Numbered from the stretch's first letter, positions 8,686-18,082 are shown. The stretch is DNA of 64,000 nt from Liquorilactobacillus capillatus DSM 19910 (GCF_001434915.1 NZ_AZEF01000020.1:28566-92565); one strand, 5' to 3'. A program made the numbers and translations. Notes: generated by a model from the sequence alone, not told the origin.

Positions 8686-9654
8686 TTGGCAGCATTTTTA
8701 ACTTCATTATCCAGTGTTGGTCAAATCATTTTAGTAATTGCACTAGGGTATTTTTTAAGACGTAAAGGGAAATTTGATGACAGCTTCAAAGGTAGTATAT
8801 CTTTTTTAATTATGAATATTGCTTTACCACTCTCGATCTTTGTTTCAGTTTTAGATAATCTAACAAGAGATAAGCTGATCAGTCTCTCAAGTGGACTTGT
8901 TTATGTGTTGATTAGTTTTGTCAGTGGTTATATTATAGCCTGGGTTTTGACAAAGGTTTTGCGTGTTAGGCCAGGACGCCGTGGAACGTTTATTAATATG
9001 TTTGTTAACGCAAATACAATTTTTGTAGGTCTACCCTTAAACTTAGCTTTGTTTGGCAATGTCAGTTTACCGTATTTCTTGATTTATTACGTGGCTAACA
9101 CTGTTTCAACTTGGGCAGTAGGAGTTTTTTTCATTGCTAATGACGATCCTACTAAACAAGTAAATAGTCAGAGTGAAAGCAAGTTTAATTGGAAAAAATT
9201 ATTACCAGCACCGTTGATCGGCTTTTTAGTAGCACTTGTTTGGCTGCTGCTTGGTTTACCCTTACCCCAATTTTTCGATAAGACCTTCTCAATGGTTGGT
9301 GGAATTGTTACCCCAATGTCATTGATCTATATCGGAATTATTTTGGCAGATGCAGGCTTGAAGTCGATTCACTTTGATAAAGATACGATCTCTGCTCTGC
9401 TCGGTAGGTTCGTAGTGGCACCTGCAATTATGATAGTTATTTTAATTATCTTTAAAAACATGGGACAAACGGTTCCGAATATTGAACAAGATACATTAAT
9501 TATTCAAACAGCAACACCTGGGTTAGCTGTTTTACCGATTTTAGTTGGACAAGCACATGGTGATGTTGAATATGCAACTAATGTTGTAACGACCAGCACA
9601 GTTTTATTTGTGATTGTAGTTCCAATTTTAATGCAGATTATACGTTTTATCTAA
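8686..9654 (+). CDS. mleP: Malate permease, auxin efflux carrier family
   Basis: Integral membrane protein with about ten hydrophobic segments in two repeated halves, as in the AEC transporter family. It lies seven bases after mleS in the same direction. It would import malate and probably exchange it for lactate, completing proton-motive malolactic fermentation. A GTG at 8677 would start one base after the AAGGGGAG site. The TTG at 8686 has usable spacing and is preferred, giving 322 residues. Confidence 0.87.
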   Translation: MAAFLTSLSSVGQIILVIALGYFLRRKGKFDDSFKGSISFLIMNIALPLSIFVSVLDNLTRDKLISLSSGLVYVLISFVSGYIIAWVLTKVLRVRPGRRGTFINMFVNANTIFVGLPLNLALFGNVSLPYFLIYYVANTVSTWAVGVFFIANDDPTKQVNSQSESKFNWKKLLPAPLIGFLVALVWLLLGLPLPQFFDKTFSMVGGIVTPMSLIYIGIILADAGLKSIHFDKDTISALLGRFVVAPAIMIVILIIFKNMGQTVPNIEQDTLIIQTATPGLAVLPILVGQAHGDVEYATNVVTTSTVLFVIVVPILMQIIRFI

Positions 9655-9705
9655 AAAGATATCTTAAATGATTCTTAACTGATCGATTTTATTAAATTAA
9701 AAAAT

Positions 9706-9749
9706 GGAGCTGTGCCAAAAGTTAAATTTTGGCACAGCTCCTCTTTTGT
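9706..9749. terminator. Bidirectional terminator between mleP and trpA
   Basis: A near-perfect 15-16 base stem (arms starting 9706 and ending 9741, loop around 9721) is followed by a T-rich run on the plus strand. It is preceded by an A-run that becomes a U-run on the minus strand. It can stop transcripts from both mleP and trpA. Confidence 0.88.
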
Positions 9750-9760
9750 TCTGGATAAAC

Positions 9761-9869
9761 GTGTTCCATAAGTCAAAATTCTCCGTCTAACTTCGAATTA
9801 CTCATAGCAAAGTACTCACTATGTTCGTAATTTTGAGTTAGTACTCAAATTTTCCCGATTTATGTACAC
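9761..9869. repeat. Long imperfect hairpin (109 nt) after trpA
   Basis: The two ends (GTGT..CATAAGTC and GATTTATG..ACAC) pair, and matching continues through AAAATT, CTAACT and AATTAC blocks to a CATAG/CTATG apex near 9815. It lies in the convergent mleP-trpA gap next to a normal terminator, so termination alone does not explain it. It resembles the 5787-5901 element in size and setting but not in sequence. Confidence 0.5.
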
Positions 9870-9885
9870 TCTCGTTTTTTCGTTT

Positions 9886-10656
9886 TTAAGTAAGTGCAGT
9901 TTTCATTGCGTGAACGTAGTCTGTTAGTTTTTTGTCTGCATGTCGCCCTTCCTGTGCAATAATTTTTACGATAGCAGACCCTACGATGACTCCATCTGCC
10001 ACTTGAGAGATTTGGGCAGCTTGCTCAGGTGAATGGATACCAAAACCAACCGCAACAGGAGTATCCGTAAATTGTTTGATGTCAGTAATCATCTTTTGGA
10101 GGTTAGTAGCGATTTTATTTCGTGCACCGGTTACTCCTAGTGATGAGACTGCATAAACAAAACCATCGGCATCAGTTACTATTTTTTTAATACGGGTTCC
10201 AGAAGTAGGGGCAACTAGTGGAATTAATGAACAGCCACTGTTTTTAGCGAAGACAGCAACTTCTGCTCGCTCCTCAACAGGAAGGTCAGGGATGATAACA
10301 CCGCCAATCTTTAAATCCTGGCAGGTAGCAAAGAATTTTGCATAACCATATTTGAAAACGTTATTCAAATAAACCAATAAAACCAGAGGAACTGATGATT
10401 CCTCACGGATCTTAGCCACCATCTCAAAAACGCGTTTAGTTGAAACACCGCTTTTGAAAGCACGTAAACCAGCTTCTTGGATGACTGGTCCATCAGCAAT
10501 TGGATCACTAAAAGGAACTCCAATTTCAACTAGATCTGTACCAGCAGCTGCTAACGTTTTTACATAGTCGACAGACTTTTCAAAATCTGGATCACAAGCA
10601 ACGGTAAAACCGATAAAAGCTTTTTTATTTTTAAAAGCATCACTGATATTAGTCAT
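9886..10656 (-). CDS. trpA: Tryptophan synthase alpha subunit
   Basis: Cleaves indole-3-glycerol phosphate to indole and glyceraldehyde-3-phosphate; indole is channelled to TrpB. The 256-residue TIM barrel carries the catalytic region [20 protein letters not shown] (residues 36-55), with the acid Glu in it, and a glycine-rich phosphate site [10 protein letters not shown]. The start overlaps trpB by 8 bases, consistent with coupled 1:1 translation. It is the last gene of trpDCFBA. Confidence 0.97.
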   Translation of the reverse strand: MTNISDAFKNKKAFIGFTVACDPDFEKSVDYVKTLAAAGTDLVEIGVPFSDPIADGPVIQEAGLRAFKSGVSTKRVFEMVAKIREESSVPLVLLVYLNNVFKYGYAKFFATCQDLKIGGVIIPDLPVEERAEVAVFAKNSGCSLIPLVAPTSGTRIKKIVTDADGFVYAVSSLGVTGARNKIATNLQKMITDIKQFTDTPVAVGFGIHSPEQAAQISQVADGVIVGSAIVKIIAQEGRHADKKLTDYVHAMKTALT

Positions 10657-11857
10657 TAATTTCTTCCCCCTGATAACGTGCGATTGCAGCTACATCTTTA
10701 TCTCCACGCCCAGAGAGGTTACAAACAATAATTTGATCTGTACGCATCTGGGGTGCAAGTTTTTTTACATAAGCTACGGCATGGCAACTCTCAATAGCTG
10801 CAATAATACCTTCTTCACGCGCGATGTACTCAAACGCTGCAACAGCTTCATCATCTGTGATCCCCACATATTCTGCACGGTTAGCGGCAGCTAATGCAGC
10901 ATGTTCTGGTCCAATACCAGGATAATCAAGCCCAGCAGAGATAGAATATACTTGATTGATTTGACCATCATCGTTTTGCAAAAAGATCGATTTCATACCG
11001 TGAAAGATACTAGTCGTTCCACGTTCGAGAGTAGCCGCGTGTTGCGTGGTATCGATCCCTTTGCCAGCGGCTTCACAGCCAATTAGTCGCACATGTTTAT
11101 CCTCAATGAAGTGGTAGAAAGCACCGATTGCGTTACTACCACCGCCGACACAAGCAACAACGGCATCTGGTAAGTGCCCTGTTTCCGTAATAATTTGTTT
11201 TTTTATTTCTGCACTGATACAAGCCTGAAAATCACGCACCATCGTTGGAAAAGGGTGTGGTCCCATGACAGACCCAATAACATAATGTGTGTCTTCAGTT
11301 CGGCTTGCCCATTCCTGCATAGCCGCGTTGACGGCATCTTTTAAGGTACCGGTTCCAGTTGTAACTGAATGTACTTTAGCCCCTAATAGACGCATTCGGT
11401 AAACATTTAGTGCTTGACGCTCAGTATCAACTTGACCCATAAAGATTTCACATTCTAGGCCCATTAGGGCGGCAACGGTTGCGGTGGCGACACCATGTTG
11501 GCCTGCGCCTGTTTCGGCAATTACCCTTGTTTTATGCATCTTTTTAGCGAGCAGAATTTGTCCAAGCACATTATTGATTTTATGTGAGCCAGTATGGTTA
11601 AGATCCTCACGCTTGAAATATATTTGAGCACCACCTAAGTCCTCGCTCATACGTTGCGCATGGTATAGAAGTGAAGGGCGATTAGCGTATTTATGCAGTA
11701 AGTCGGTTAATTCATCTTTAAAAAGAGGATCATTTTTATAATGATTATACGCTTCAGTTAGTTTTTCGATCTCGTGCATCAAGGTTTCTGGAACATATTG
11801 GCCGCCGTATTCACCGAAACGGCCAGCTTGGGGTTTATCTGAAAGATTATTTTGCAT
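10649..11857 (-). CDS. trpB: Tryptophan synthase beta subunit
   Basis: PLP enzyme joining indole and serine to tryptophan. The PLP lysine is seen in [10 protein letters not shown] (about residue 91), with the [10 protein letters not shown] phosphate loop and the [11 protein letters not shown]-terminal signature. At 402 residues it is the normal TrpB1 form that partners TrpA. It overlaps trpF by 11 bases and trpA by 8. Confidence 0.97.
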   Translation of the reverse strand: MQNNLSDKPQAGRFGEYGGQYVPETLMHEIEKLTEAYNHYKNDPLFKDELTDLLHKYANRPSLLYHAQRMSEDLGGAQIYFKREDLNHTGSHKINNVLGQILLAKKMHKTRVIAETGAGQHGVATATVAALMGLECEIFMGQVDTERQALNVYRMRLLGAKVHSVTTGTGTLKDAVNAAMQEWASRTEDTHYVIGSVMGPHPFPTMVRDFQACISAEIKKQIITETGHLPDAVVACVGGGSNAIGAFYHFIEDKHVRLIGCEAAGKGIDTTQHAATLERGTTSIFHGMKSIFLQNDDGQINQVYSISAGLDYPGIGPEHAALAAANRAEYVGITDDEAVAAFEYIAREEGIIAAIESCHAVAYVKKLAPQMRTDQIIVCNLSGRGDKDVAAIARYQGEEIND

Positions 11858-12431
11858 CTCGAACGCTCCTTATAAAACTATTTATTTTTTGAAAATCTTT
11901 TTTACCAGCAACTTCCACGCCAGAACTAACATCTACAATTTGTGGATGCAATTGTGAGATAGCTTGGTTGACATTTTGGGGAGTTAGACCACCTGCAAGG
12001 ACGAAAGGCCGGTGTAGGTCAGGAATATGGTCCCAGTCTGCATGTTTACCGGAACCAGGGGTGGCAGAATCAAACATAATGTAAGCTGCAGGAGAATCTA
12101 TCGCCATTTTACGATTGTGAACGGCATGAATAACAGGCAGGCCCTTTTGTTGTAAATACTGAATTTGTGTTGCGTCAATCTGCCCATGAAGTTGTGCGAT
12201 CTGAATAATATTAGCCGAATATAAAGCAAGTACCTCTGTGCTTGAAGGTTCCACGAAGACACCAACTGTTTTTATTTGCTGAGCAAGCAGCTTGTGGAGT
12301 TCTTGTGCTTGTGTGAATGAGACCTGACGTTTGCTAGGTGCAAAAACAAAACCGATAAGTTCGGGCAAAAGGTCATTGACAGTATAAATATCTTCTTTAC
12401 GACTTAAACCGCATATTTTTATCTTAGTCAA
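11847..12431 (-). CDS. trpF: Phosphoribosylanthranilate isomerase
   Basis: Amadori isomerase of tryptophan synthesis. The protein is a 194-residue TIM barrel beginning [13 protein letters not shown], which holds the general-base cysteine, and ending with VDVSSGVE near residue 170, the phosphate-binding end. It is a stand-alone enzyme, not fused to TrpC. A four-base ATGA overlap links it to trpC, indicating coupled translation. Confidence 0.95.
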   Translation of the reverse strand: MTKIKICGLSRKEDIYTVNDLLPELIGFVFAPSKRQVSFTQAQELHKLLAQQIKTVGVFVEPSSTEVLALYSANIIQIAQLHGQIDATQIQYLQQKGLPVIHAVHNRKMAIDSPAAYIMFDSATPGSGKHADWDHIPDLHRPFVLAGGLTPQNVNQAISQLHPQIVDVSSGVEVAGKKDFQKINSFIRSVRDAK

Positions 12432-13213
12432 ATTTTAGCCTCACTTAATTGGGTAATTGTTTTCTTTTTATCAGCCGAATGCATTAAATACTCGCCAACT
12501 AGAATTCCGTTAAGCCCTGCTTTTTTAAGTTTGGCAACATCGTTACTACTACGGATCCCACTTTCTGAAATCAAAAGGATGTTAGTAGGGATAATTTTTC
12601 TAAGTTGAATAGTCGTTGTAATGCTAACACTGAAGTCTTTTAAATTACGATTATTGATCCCAATGATACGGACGCCAGCAGCTAAGGCTCTTTGAACTTC
12701 AAGTTCACTATGGACTTCAACAATGGCTGACATTCCGAGGTCGTTTGCAAGGTGAAAGAAGTCTTTTAATTGTTGATCAGTTAAAATGGCAACGATTAGT
12801 AAAATAATACTTGCTCCATTTATTTTAGCTTCATAAATCATATAAGGGTCAATGATAAAATCTTTTCTAAGGACTGGGACTGTTGTTGCAGCGGCAATAT
12901 CACGTAAATATTTTAAATTACCTTGAAAATAGTTTTGTTCAGTTAAAACTGAGATCGCAGCAACGCCTGCTTCAGTGTAATCATGGGCGATTTGCAGATA
13001 AGGGAATTTTTTGACAATAACGCCCTTTGAAGGTGAGGCTTTCTTTACTTCTGCAATAATACTTAGATTTGCAGTAGCTAAATCTTTTTCAAACAAAAAA
13101 TCTTTCTTGATATCAAGTGCAGCAACTTGTTTCTTTAATACATCACAACTGTAAGTCTGTTGTCTTTTATACATATTTTGACGCGTAGCGGTAACAAGTT
13201 CTTCTAAAATCAT
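12428..13213 (-). CDS. trpC: Indole-3-glycerol-phosphate synthase
   Basis: Closes the indole ring from carboxyphenylamino-deoxyribulose phosphate. The 261-residue barrel shows the catalytic Lys in IIAEVKKASPSKG (about residue 51), VLRKDFIIDPYMIYEA, and ISESGIRS (about residue 215). It starts four bases inside the end of trpD (ATGA overlap). Confidence 0.96.
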   Translation of the reverse strand: MILEELVTATRQNMYKRQQTYSCDVLKKQVAALDIKKDFLFEKDLATANLSIIAEVKKASPSKGVIVKKFPYLQIAHDYTEAGVAAISVLTEQNYFQGNLKYLRDIAAATTVPVLRKDFIIDPYMIYEAKINGASIILLIVAILTDQQLKDFFHLANDLGMSAIVEVHSELEVQRALAAGVRIIGINNRNLKDFSVSITTTIQLRKIIPTNILLISESGIRSSNDVAKLKKAGLNGILVGEYLMHSADKKKTITQLSEAKI

Positions 13214-14232
13214 AGGTTCACCGCTTTATTATTAGATAGTGCTATAAAAGCAGCTAGTTTTCGTTGGGCCGCGCCAGAATCAATTGCAGTAGCGGCAACT
13301 TCTAAGCTACGCTTCAAGGAAAGCTTAGGGTGAGCAACATGGATAGCTGCAGCAGCATTTAATAAAACAATGTCCCTTTTAGGACCAGTCGCTCCAGCTA
13401 AGATATTACGGGTGATCTGGGCATTATCTTGTGCTGAACCACCGACTAATTCTTTAGGGTGGCAACGGGAAAGGCCAAATTGTTCGGGCGTTATTTCAAA
13501 TCTTTTTAAGTGGTTATTTTGAAGTTCAACAATATGTGTTGGTGCAGATAATGAAATTTCATCTAAGCCATCTTGTCCATGAACAATCATTGCAGAAGTT
13601 ACTCCTATTCTCTGTAAAACGGCAGGCATAGTATCTAGCAATCCTTCATCGTAGACACCAAGAAGCTGTTGTGTAGCATGTGCGGGATTAGCTAAAGGCC
13701 CTAAAATATTAAAGATTGTGCGAATACCTAATTCTTGACGAACAGGTGCGACAAAACGCATAGCTTTATGATATTTCTGTGCAAATAGAAAACAGATATT
13801 CTCCTTGGCTAATATTTCTTGTGATTTACTTGGTGCAGCGGCGATATTAATTCCTAAGGCTTCCAAAACATCAGCTGCGCCACTGCGTGATGATGCAGCA
13901 CGATTCCCATGCTTAGCTACTGGAACGCCTGCAGCTGCAACTACCAAAGATGCTGTGGTCGAAATATTGAATGAATTTGAATGATCACCACCAGTTCCAA
14001 CAATTTCTAATGTCGGCCGCGATGTCTTAAAAGCAAGGGCATGGTTTCTCATTGCGACAGCTGCACCAGCAATTTCAGCAACAGTTTCTTTTTTCATTGT
14101 GAGTGCGGTCAAGAATGCAGCGATCTGCACGTTGCTGGCAGTACCACTCATAATTTCACCAATAGCCGCTTGTGTTTGTTCGAATGTTAGTTCTTTATTT
14201 GTAACAACTTTTTTTATCATCTCATCAAGCAT
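13210..14232 (-). CDS. trpD: Anthranilate phosphoribosyltransferase
   Basis: Transfers the phosphoribosyl group from PRPP to anthranilate. The 340-residue protein contains the PRPP-binding VGTGGDHSNSFNISTTAS (about residues 77-94) and the HGNRAASSRSGAADVLEALG segment. It is the first gene of the trpDCFBA unit, behind the second T-box leader. Its GGAGG binding site can pair with an ACCTCC about 60 bases upstream, and an upstream frame overlaps its start. Confidence 0.96.
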   Translation of the reverse strand: MLDEMIKKVVTNKELTFEQTQAAIGEIMSGTASNVQIAAFLTALTMKKETVAEIAGAAVAMRNHALAFKTSRPTLEIVGTGGDHSNSFNISTTASLVVAAAGVPVAKHGNRAASSRSGAADVLEALGINIAAAPSKSQEILAKENICFLFAQKYHKAMRFVAPVRQELGIRTIFNILGPLANPAHATQQLLGVYDEGLLDTMPAVLQRIGVTSAMIVHGQDGLDEISLSAPTHIVELQNNHLKRFEITPEQFGLSRCHPKELVGGSAQDNAQITRNILAGATGPKRDIVLLNAAAAIHVAHPKLSLKRSLEVAATAIDSGAAQRKLAAFIALSNNKAVNL

Positions 14233-14321
14233 CGAAAAACCTCCATTTGTAATTTCTCTGATCCTACTAGTGTCAAGGCATTGTTAAGAAGGAGGTACGA
14301 CCATCGTTTTGTGAGTTTCAT
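14217..14321 (-). CDS. Small upstream ORF overlapping the trpD start (34 residues)
   Basis: A 34-codon frame with a strong AAAGGAG site six bases before its ATG lies between the T-box terminator and trpD. It ends 16 bases inside trpD. It holds one Trp codon (position 7) and crosses an ACCTCC that is complementary to the GGAGGT binding site of trpD. Translating it would unmask that site. I do not recognise the peptide; it may be a regulatory frame or chance. Confidence 0.4.
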   Translation of the reverse strand: MKLTKRWSYLLLNNALTLVGSEKLQMEVFRCLMR

Positions 14322-14344
14322 TAGAATCTCCTTTCAAAGTAAAG

Positions 14345-14660
14345 ACAAAAAATCCGTCCATAACATATTGTTAAGGACGGATTCTTCCGCGGTGCCACCT
14401 TTAATTTGGAATCGAAGAGAACGCAAATAAAACTCTTACGAACTAGATTCCACACTTGCCAGAGTGCTACCACACTCCTGATAACTGACGTGTATCTTAC
14501 GTTGTGAAGTACTAACGGTTTACCCGCGTTCATCACACCCTCAGTGGTCCATTTAGCAGTCTGCGTTCAATCGCATTCTCAGCAATAGCGACTCTCTGGA
14601 TATGCACGGCTGTCTTGATCTCCACTTCAACGGTTTGTATGGACGAATATTAAGTTAAGG
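14345..14660 (-). promoter_or_regulatory. Trp T-box leader of trpDCFBA
   Basis: Typical T-box riboswitch. The T-box core reads GGTGGCACCGCGGAA on the minus strand (14385-14399). It is followed by a terminator stem (14351-14359 with 14375-14383) and a U-run. Stem I begins with AGAGAGTCGC. The specifier codon before ACC.CTGAG is TGG (14549-14551), so it senses uncharged tRNA-Trp. It is nearly identical to the copy at 16760-17075. Confidence 0.95.
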
Positions 14661-14662
14661 AA

Positions 14663-14691
14663 AGATTAAACCATTATGAGGATGTTGTCAA
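14663..14691 (-). promoter_or_regulatory. Promoter of the trpDCFBA unit
   Basis: TTGACA (14686-14691) and TAATCT (14663-14668) with a 17-base spacer, placed just after the trpG stop. The same boxes and spacing occur before trpE, but with a partly different spacer sequence. Confidence 0.82.
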
Positions 14692-14698
14692 TAGAAAA

Positions 14699-15274
14699 TC
14701 ATTTTATTTTTAGAAAATTACGGATAATTTGATTACCAATCGTTTTTGAAGTCATGATTGACTCAGGGTGGAACTGTACACCAAAAATTTTTTGCTGTGC
14801 ATTTGAAATGGACATAATACTATTGTCACTAGCTTTTGCGGTTACGTAAAAAAAAGGTGGTAATGTTTGTGGATCGATCACGAGCGAATGGTACCGTGCA
14901 GCTTTAAAGTTTGGTGGACAATTATCAAAAAGAGGGTCATTCATTGTTTGCTGAATAAGTGATGTTTTTCCATGCATTAATTTTTCGGCATGAATGATCT
15001 TAGCACCAAAAGCAGCTGCAATTACTTCGATTCCCATACAAATACCAAGAATAGGGATCTTGCCCGTGAATTTTTGGACTAATTTCAGACTGATGCCTGC
15101 ATCTTTAGGGGAGCCAGGGCCGGGAGAAATAAAGATATGGCTAGGATTCATCTTTGCGATCATAGAACAATCTATTTCATCATTTTTGTAGACCTGAATA
15201 TCAGGAGCCAAGGCGCCTACTTGCTGATACAGATTGTACGTAAAGCTGTCGTAATTATCAATTAGAAGTTTCAT
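14699..15274 (-). CDS. trpG: Anthranilate synthase glutaminase subunit (unusual nucleophile loop)
   Basis: Class I glutamine amidotransferase that supplies ammonia to TrpE; 191 residues, normal length. DNYDSFTYNL at the start, the FISPGPGSP oxyanion strand and the catalytic FHPES His-Glu pair are present. The nucleophile Cys lies in GICMGIEVI, where most family members have G-x-C-x-G-H-Q, so both the His and Gln after the loop are replaced. It starts 17 bases before the trpE stop, indicating coupled translation. It could also serve as PabA. Confidence 0.93.
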   Translation of the reverse strand: MKLLIDNYDSFTYNLYQQVGALAPDIQVYKNDEIDCSMIAKMNPSHIFISPGPGSPKDAGISLKLVQKFTGKIPILGICMGIEVIAAAFGAKIIHAEKLMHGKTSLIQQTMNDPLFDNCPPNFKAARYHSLVIDPQTLPPFFYVTAKASDNSIMSISNAQQKIFGVQFHPESIMTSKTIGNQIIRNFLKIK

Positions 15275-16733
15275 TATTTTTACCTCCAGTTACTTGATTA
15301 AAAGCTTGAACTACGCCGCGGGCTTTATTTAAGCATTCCTGATATTCAAGATTAGGGATGCTGTCAGCTACGATACCTGCACCGCTGTGAATGGTCGTTG
15401 CTTTTTTAGTTTTGTGAATTAATCTAATGCCTATGCACATGTCCATATCACTGTTAAAACCTAAATAGCCGAAGCAGCCACCATAAACACCTCGTTTAGT
15501 TTTTTCAAGATCATTAATTATTTGAATTGCTCTGACTTTGGGAGCACCAGATAAAGTTCCAGCGGGGAAAACAGCTTCTAAGATATCTAAGGAACTTTTG
15601 GTGGGATTGGCAAGGCTCTCGATGGTGGAAGCTAAATGCATAACGTTAGAGTACCGCTCCAATTGAGCATGGGCGGTAACTTGGACACTGCCAAAACGGC
15701 TGACTTGCCCAAGGTCATTGCGGCCAAGGTCGACTAGCATGTTGTGTTCAGCTAGTTCTTTAGGATCAGTTTGTAATTCGTGTGCGAATTGCTGGTCTTC
15801 GGCTGTCGTGCGGCCACGCCGCCGTGTTCCTGCTAAGGGATAGGTTGTTAAATGGTCAGAGACCTTAGTTACTAAGGTTTCTGGTGAAGCACCGGCAATT
15901 TGAAAATCAGCTTGATGAAAGTAGAAATTGTATGGGGCAGGGTCACTTCGGGCTAATTGATGTGTCACCGGTAGTAATGAACCGTTCGCTAGACAATTAT
16001 GTGGGTTAGAGTAGATTAACTGAAAAATATCACCATCATTAATATGTTTTTTTGCATCAGCTATTCCTGCTGTAAAAACTTGTTTGGAATGTTGCAGCTT
16101 GAAAGGTGATAGCTGTGATAACAGCGGTTGCTCATAGTCTTTCTTTAGTAGAGCTAACAATTTTTGCTTGATTAAAGATAGCTTTTTACTTGCTTGAGTA
16201 TAGCTTGTGGGCAATTCATTACTGGCAATACTTTGAATCAGAAATAAGCAATGGTCGGAGTGGCGGTAAGCAATGACAAAATTGCATAGTAGAAGGCCGG
16301 CATCCTGTAAATTATGGGGATTCGGGTGTGTAAATGAAACTTTTTTCAAGTAATACTTAGTATATTCATAGCTGAAATAACCAACTAAGCCACCGGTAAA
16401 GGGAGGTAACCCAGCAAGTTTAGGTTGATGATAGCGTGATAGCAACTGTTCAAGGTAAGTATGTGGATCTTGCTTAAGAATCTCCGTCTGTTTTTCCTTT
16501 TTAATTGTTAGTGTGTTATCAAGAACCGTAATACTGGCTTGTGGCTGTAAGGCAAAATAACTATACGTTTCCTTGTTATGAGCTGTGATAGTTAACTGAA
16601 AAGAGTCCCCTAACTGGTCACAGATTTGTGCTAGTTTGAAGGTATTCAAGTTTTTTAGTTTGAAGGCAAGGCAAAGTGGGATACGGGGATATTCGTGTGC
16701 TAGTTTTTTAGCTTTTTCAATAGTCGGTTTCAT
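15258..16733 (-). CDS. trpE: Anthranilate synthase component I
   Basis: Chorismate-using catalytic subunit, 491 residues. It shows an N-terminal tryptophan-binding region, GGLVGYFSYE (about residue 117) and, in the catalytic half, LAGTRRRGRT, DLGRNDLGQVSR and LSGAPKVRA. The open frame continues to 16841, but that part is the T-box terminator read as protein. The GGAGGAG site fixes the ATG at 16733. Feedback inhibition by tryptophan is likely, from family knowledge. Confidence 0.95.
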   Translation of the reverse strand: MKPTIEKAKKLAHEYPRIPLCLAFKLKNLNTFKLAQICDQLGDSFQLTITAHNKETYSYFALQPQASITVLDNTLTIKKEKQTEILKQDPHTYLEQLLSRYHQPKLAGLPPFTGGLVGYFSYEYTKYYLKKVSFTHPNPHNLQDAGLLLCNFVIAYRHSDHCLFLIQSIASNELPTSYTQASKKLSLIKQKLLALLKKDYEQPLLSQLSPFKLQHSKQVFTAGIADAKKHINDGDIFQLIYSNPHNCLANGSLLPVTHQLARSDPAPYNFYFHQADFQIAGASPETLVTKVSDHLTTYPLAGTRRRGRTTAEDQQFAHELQTDPKELAEHNMLVDLGRNDLGQVSRFGSVQVTAHAQLERYSNVMHLASTIESLANPTKSSLDILEAVFPAGTLSGAPKVRAIQIINDLEKTKRGVYGGCFGYLGFNSDMDMCIGIRLIHKTKKATTIHSGAGIVADSIPNLEYQECLNKARGVVQAFNQVTGGKNNETSN

Positions 16734-16759
16734 TTTTTTAGCTCCTCCATTTTTTAGAT

Positions 16760-17075
16760 ACAAAAAATCCGTCCATAACATATTGTTAAGGACGGATTTT
16801 TCCGCGGTGCCACCTTTAATTTGGAATCGAAGAGAACGCAAATAAAACTCCTACGGACTAGATTCCACACTTGCTAGAGTGCTACCACACTCCTGATAAC
16901 TGACGTGTATCTTACGTTGTGAAGTACTAACGGTTTACCCGCGTTCATCACACCCTCAGTGGTCCATTTAGCAGTCTGCGTTCAATCGCATTCTCAGCAA
17001 TAGCGACTCTCTGGATATGCACGGCTGTCTTGATCTCCACTTCAACGGTTTGTATGGACGAATATTAAGTTAAGG
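16760..17075 (-). promoter_or_regulatory. Trp T-box leader of trpEG
   Basis: Same architecture as the leader before trpD: core at 16800-16814, terminator stem 16766-16774 with 16790-16798, specifier TGG at 16964-16966. Every landmark is displaced by exactly 2415 bases from the other copy. I count four mismatches in about 325 bases and no indels. Confidence 0.95.
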
Positions 17076-17077
17076 AA

Positions 17078-17106
17078 AGATTAAAGCATAATGAAGTCAT
17101 TGTCAA
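17078..17106 (-). promoter_or_regulatory. Promoter of the trpEG unit
   Basis: TTGACA (17101-17106) and TAATCT (17078-17083), spacer 17, immediately after the birA stop codon region at 17114. Confidence 0.82.
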
Positions 17107-17113
17107 TAGTTAA

Positions 17114-18082
17114 TTAAGTTAATCTTATGCGGGTTACTTCACCTGAAGCTAGTGTCGTCCCATCGCTTAAGACGATTTCACCACGATGATTGATTGCTTC
17201 AACTCTCCCGGTAAACTGTTTTTGACCTTGTGTAATAGAAACCTGCTTATGCAAAACAGCGGAATGCGCACGGTAGTCATTTAAAAAAGCTCCATTTTCA
17301 TAATTAGGGTAAAGCAAGAAGAATTCATGCAAAACAGTTGCAATGAATTCATTACGGGAAACAGCATATTCTTTAGCAAAACAGCGTAGTGAGCCAGCTC
17401 GTTGCTGTAATTCGGCGGGCATACTGGTAACGTCAGTTAAATAGTTGATCCCGATTCCAACTACGATCTGTTTGATATAGCGACTCTCAATATCTGCAAT
17501 TCCTTCGGTTAGAATCCCGACCACCTTCTTCTTAGCGACCAAGATATCATTGACCCACTTAATGCTGGGGGTGAGATGTAGTTTCTTCTCAATTGCCCGT
17601 GTGACCGCGGTTGCAGTCGCAGTTGTTAAGAGGCCTGGATTTAATGTTGTTATGGGATTGTCTAGAAGAAAACTCATATAAATACCAGTATTAGGTGAGG
17701 AAAAAGCGCGTCCATAACGACCATAACCTGCTGTTTGCTGATCACCAATAATAATAAGAGGCAAGGAGGCAGCTGAGCCGATACTTATTTCTTTAGCCCG
17801 TGCATTTGTTGAAGTAATTTGATCATGGATTTCAAAAGTAAGGAGTTGATTCTCAGCTGCGGACAAGTACCGTCGGATAGCAAATTCATTTAGGCGCCCG
17901 TTATCATGATATTTATAGCCAATATGCGGCTTACTTTCTATTTGGTAGCCACTTTGTTTTAAATTTTTGATAGCCTTCCAGATAGCAGTTCGTGAAACCG
18001 AAAACTTTTGTGCTAACTGTTCGCCAGAGATAGGTCGATCACTTAATGATAGTTCTTTTAAAATTAATTGATTAGTCTGCAT
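17114..18082 (-). CDS. birA: Biotin-protein ligase and biotin operon repressor
   Basis: Two-domain BirA, 322 residues. An N-terminal winged helix (residues 1-60, SGEQLAQKFSVSRTAIWKAI) is followed by the ligase domain with the biotinyl-AMP loop TAGYGRYGRAFSS (about residues 115-127), KWVNDILV and a C-terminal SH3-like domain. It activates biotin and attaches it to carboxylases, and may also repress biotin uptake genes. The AAGGAG site selects the ATG at 18082 over an in-frame start 75 bases upstream. Confidence 0.93.
   Translation of the reverse strand: MQTNQLILKELSLSDRPISGEQLAQKFSVSRTAIWKAIKNLKQSGYQIESKPHIGYKYHDNGRLNEFAIRRYLSAAENQLLTFEIHDQITSTNARAKEISIGSAASLPLIIIGDQQTAGYGRYGRAFSSPNTGIYMSFLLDNPITTLNPGLLTTATATAVTRAIEKKLHLTPSIKWVNDILVAKKKVVGILTEGIADIESRYIKQIVVGIGINYLTDVTSMPAELQQRAGSLRCFAKEYAVSRNEFIATVLHEFFLLYPNYENGAFLNDYRAHSAVLHKQVSITQGQKQFTGRVEAINHRGEIVLSDGTTLASGEVTRIRLT

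Noticed and set aside
14322..14536. Minus-strand open frame of about 71 residues before trpD
   Set aside because: It lies inside the T-box leader (stem regions and terminator), and the same RNA structure occurs before trpE.
16734..16841. Longer trpE beginning at 16841
   Set aside because: The extra 36 residues are the T-box core and terminator read as protein; the GGAGGAG site points to the ATG at 16733.
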